The notes below the pieces were generated by a model that was given only the letters and a program-made list of their open reading frames with translations, did no database searches and was not told the origin of the DNA. From the NCBI GenBank assembly GCA_003640385.1, contig RCAB01000325.1:1-64000 (forward strand): a stretch of DNA of 64,000 nt, read 5' to 3'. Shown here one piece after another: positions 63,300-64,000 of this stretch (position 1 is its first letter; every line of letters starts with the position of its first letter). The translations under genes were made by a program, and so were the position numbers. The DNA comes from Setaria digitata. Its lineage: Eukaryota > Nematoda > Chromadorea > Rhabditida > Setariidae.

Positions 63300-64000
63300 T
63301 CATTTTAAAACATCAATCATTACATGGTGATGATACCAAAGCTTTTAATTAGTCCTCACTTTCATAGGTGATCGATTTGTCTGATATTGTGAAAATACCT
63401 AGTAATATTTTGATGCTTATATGTCGGTGTAGTGAAATTTGGAAGAGTTCATGCGGTTGAAGCCAGCCTTCTGTATTGAGTTTAGCAAATAATAAAAAAA
63501 AAAATAAAGAATAAAAAATTGAAAAAATGAACGTTCGAATTCTTTCATCTACACTGGGGTATTTGTCCTAGCCGTGGGATGTCGCACTCCTCTTTGTTGC
63601 ATTATCAACAGTTCTATGCCATCTTCGTGGTAACTCTCGTGTTTATTGATATAATCAAAAAAAAAAAAAAAGTTGTTGAATAAAGTGAATAATTATGTTA
63701 TCAAATTTGACATTCACTTCTTGCTAATTATACTTCTCAACCAGCTATTGATTTTACTTTTTCATTTTTACCCAATTGTTTTGCTTGCATACGCAGTACG
63801 AATTTTATTTTAAGCTTTAGCAAGTTTTTTTTCTCATTTGCACATGTTTTATTATTTGCATGCTTCTTCCTTTATTCCGCTCACTTTTGTATTATGTTGG
63901 ATATCGTTTACTGGAAATAGATCATTAATGATAACCACTTTAAAATACTTTCCCTAATCTTCCAACTCAAATACTGAAAATTTCCTACAAATAAAAATCG
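63300..64000. other. Intergenic tail, nothing recognised
   Basis: AT-rich sequence with short A-tracts near 63494 and 63657; no gene, RNA or repeat was identified. Confidence 0.5.

Overview
The window looks like nuclear DNA of a nematode. It is very AT-rich, full of homopolymer runs, and its genes are split into many short exons (mostly 50-250 bp) by short introns with GT...AG ends and TTTCAG-like acceptors. The gene set (receptor guanylyl cyclase, a large DPY-26-like condensin kleisin, OSM-5/IFT88) also fits nematodes. A spirurid/filarial species is my inference from base composition and intron style; no species call is possible from this sequence alone. No bacterial, viral or CRISPR material was recognised.

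Six protein-coding genes can be assembled with consistent splice phases, each from start to stop codon. (1) 6081-18267, plus: a single-pass receptor guanylyl cyclase, 24 exons, 1061 aa. (2) 19203-27686, minus: condensin I kleisin (NCAPH/Barren/DPY-26 type), 23 exons, 1164 aa. (3) 29827-33422, plus: an ER lectin of the ERLEC1 (XTP3-B)/OS-9 family with two MRH domains, 11 exons, about 518 aa. (4) 35291-36948, plus: prefoldin subunit 2, 3 exons, 151 aa. (5) 37944-46401, minus: IFT88/OSM-5, 19 exons, 818 aa, with a good RFX/DAF-19 X-box 71 bp upstream of its ATG. (6) 54674-56214, minus: a small protein with one C2H2 and one CCHC zinc-finger-like motif, 5 exons, 341 aa, whose family I do not recognise.

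Layout: 1-6080 is intergenic. The cyclase and condensin genes converge with 0.9 kb between them. Condensin and ERLEC1 diverge from a 2.1-kb, less AT-rich region. ERLEC1 and prefoldin are in tandem (1.9 kb apart), and prefoldin and IFT88 converge (1.0 kb apart). The 8.3 kb between IFT88 and the zinc-finger gene, and the last 7.8 kb, are mostly repeats: a 52-bp tandem array with a four-unit higher-order pattern, an inverted pair of dispersed repeat copies, a 600-bp tandem module carrying long homopyrimidine tracts, and a cluster of TGCATG motifs. Three isolated protein-like open segments lie in the final 7.8 kb and may be exons of unmodelled genes or relics.

The six genes serve different cell functions: cGMP signalling, chromosome condensation, ER quality control, protein folding, cilium assembly and probable nucleic-acid binding. 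The only plausible link is that IFT88 and many nematode receptor cyclases act in ciliated sensory neurons, which does not imply co-regulation here. All exon coordinates come from manual splicing using phase and family similarity; no alignments or transcripts were available.
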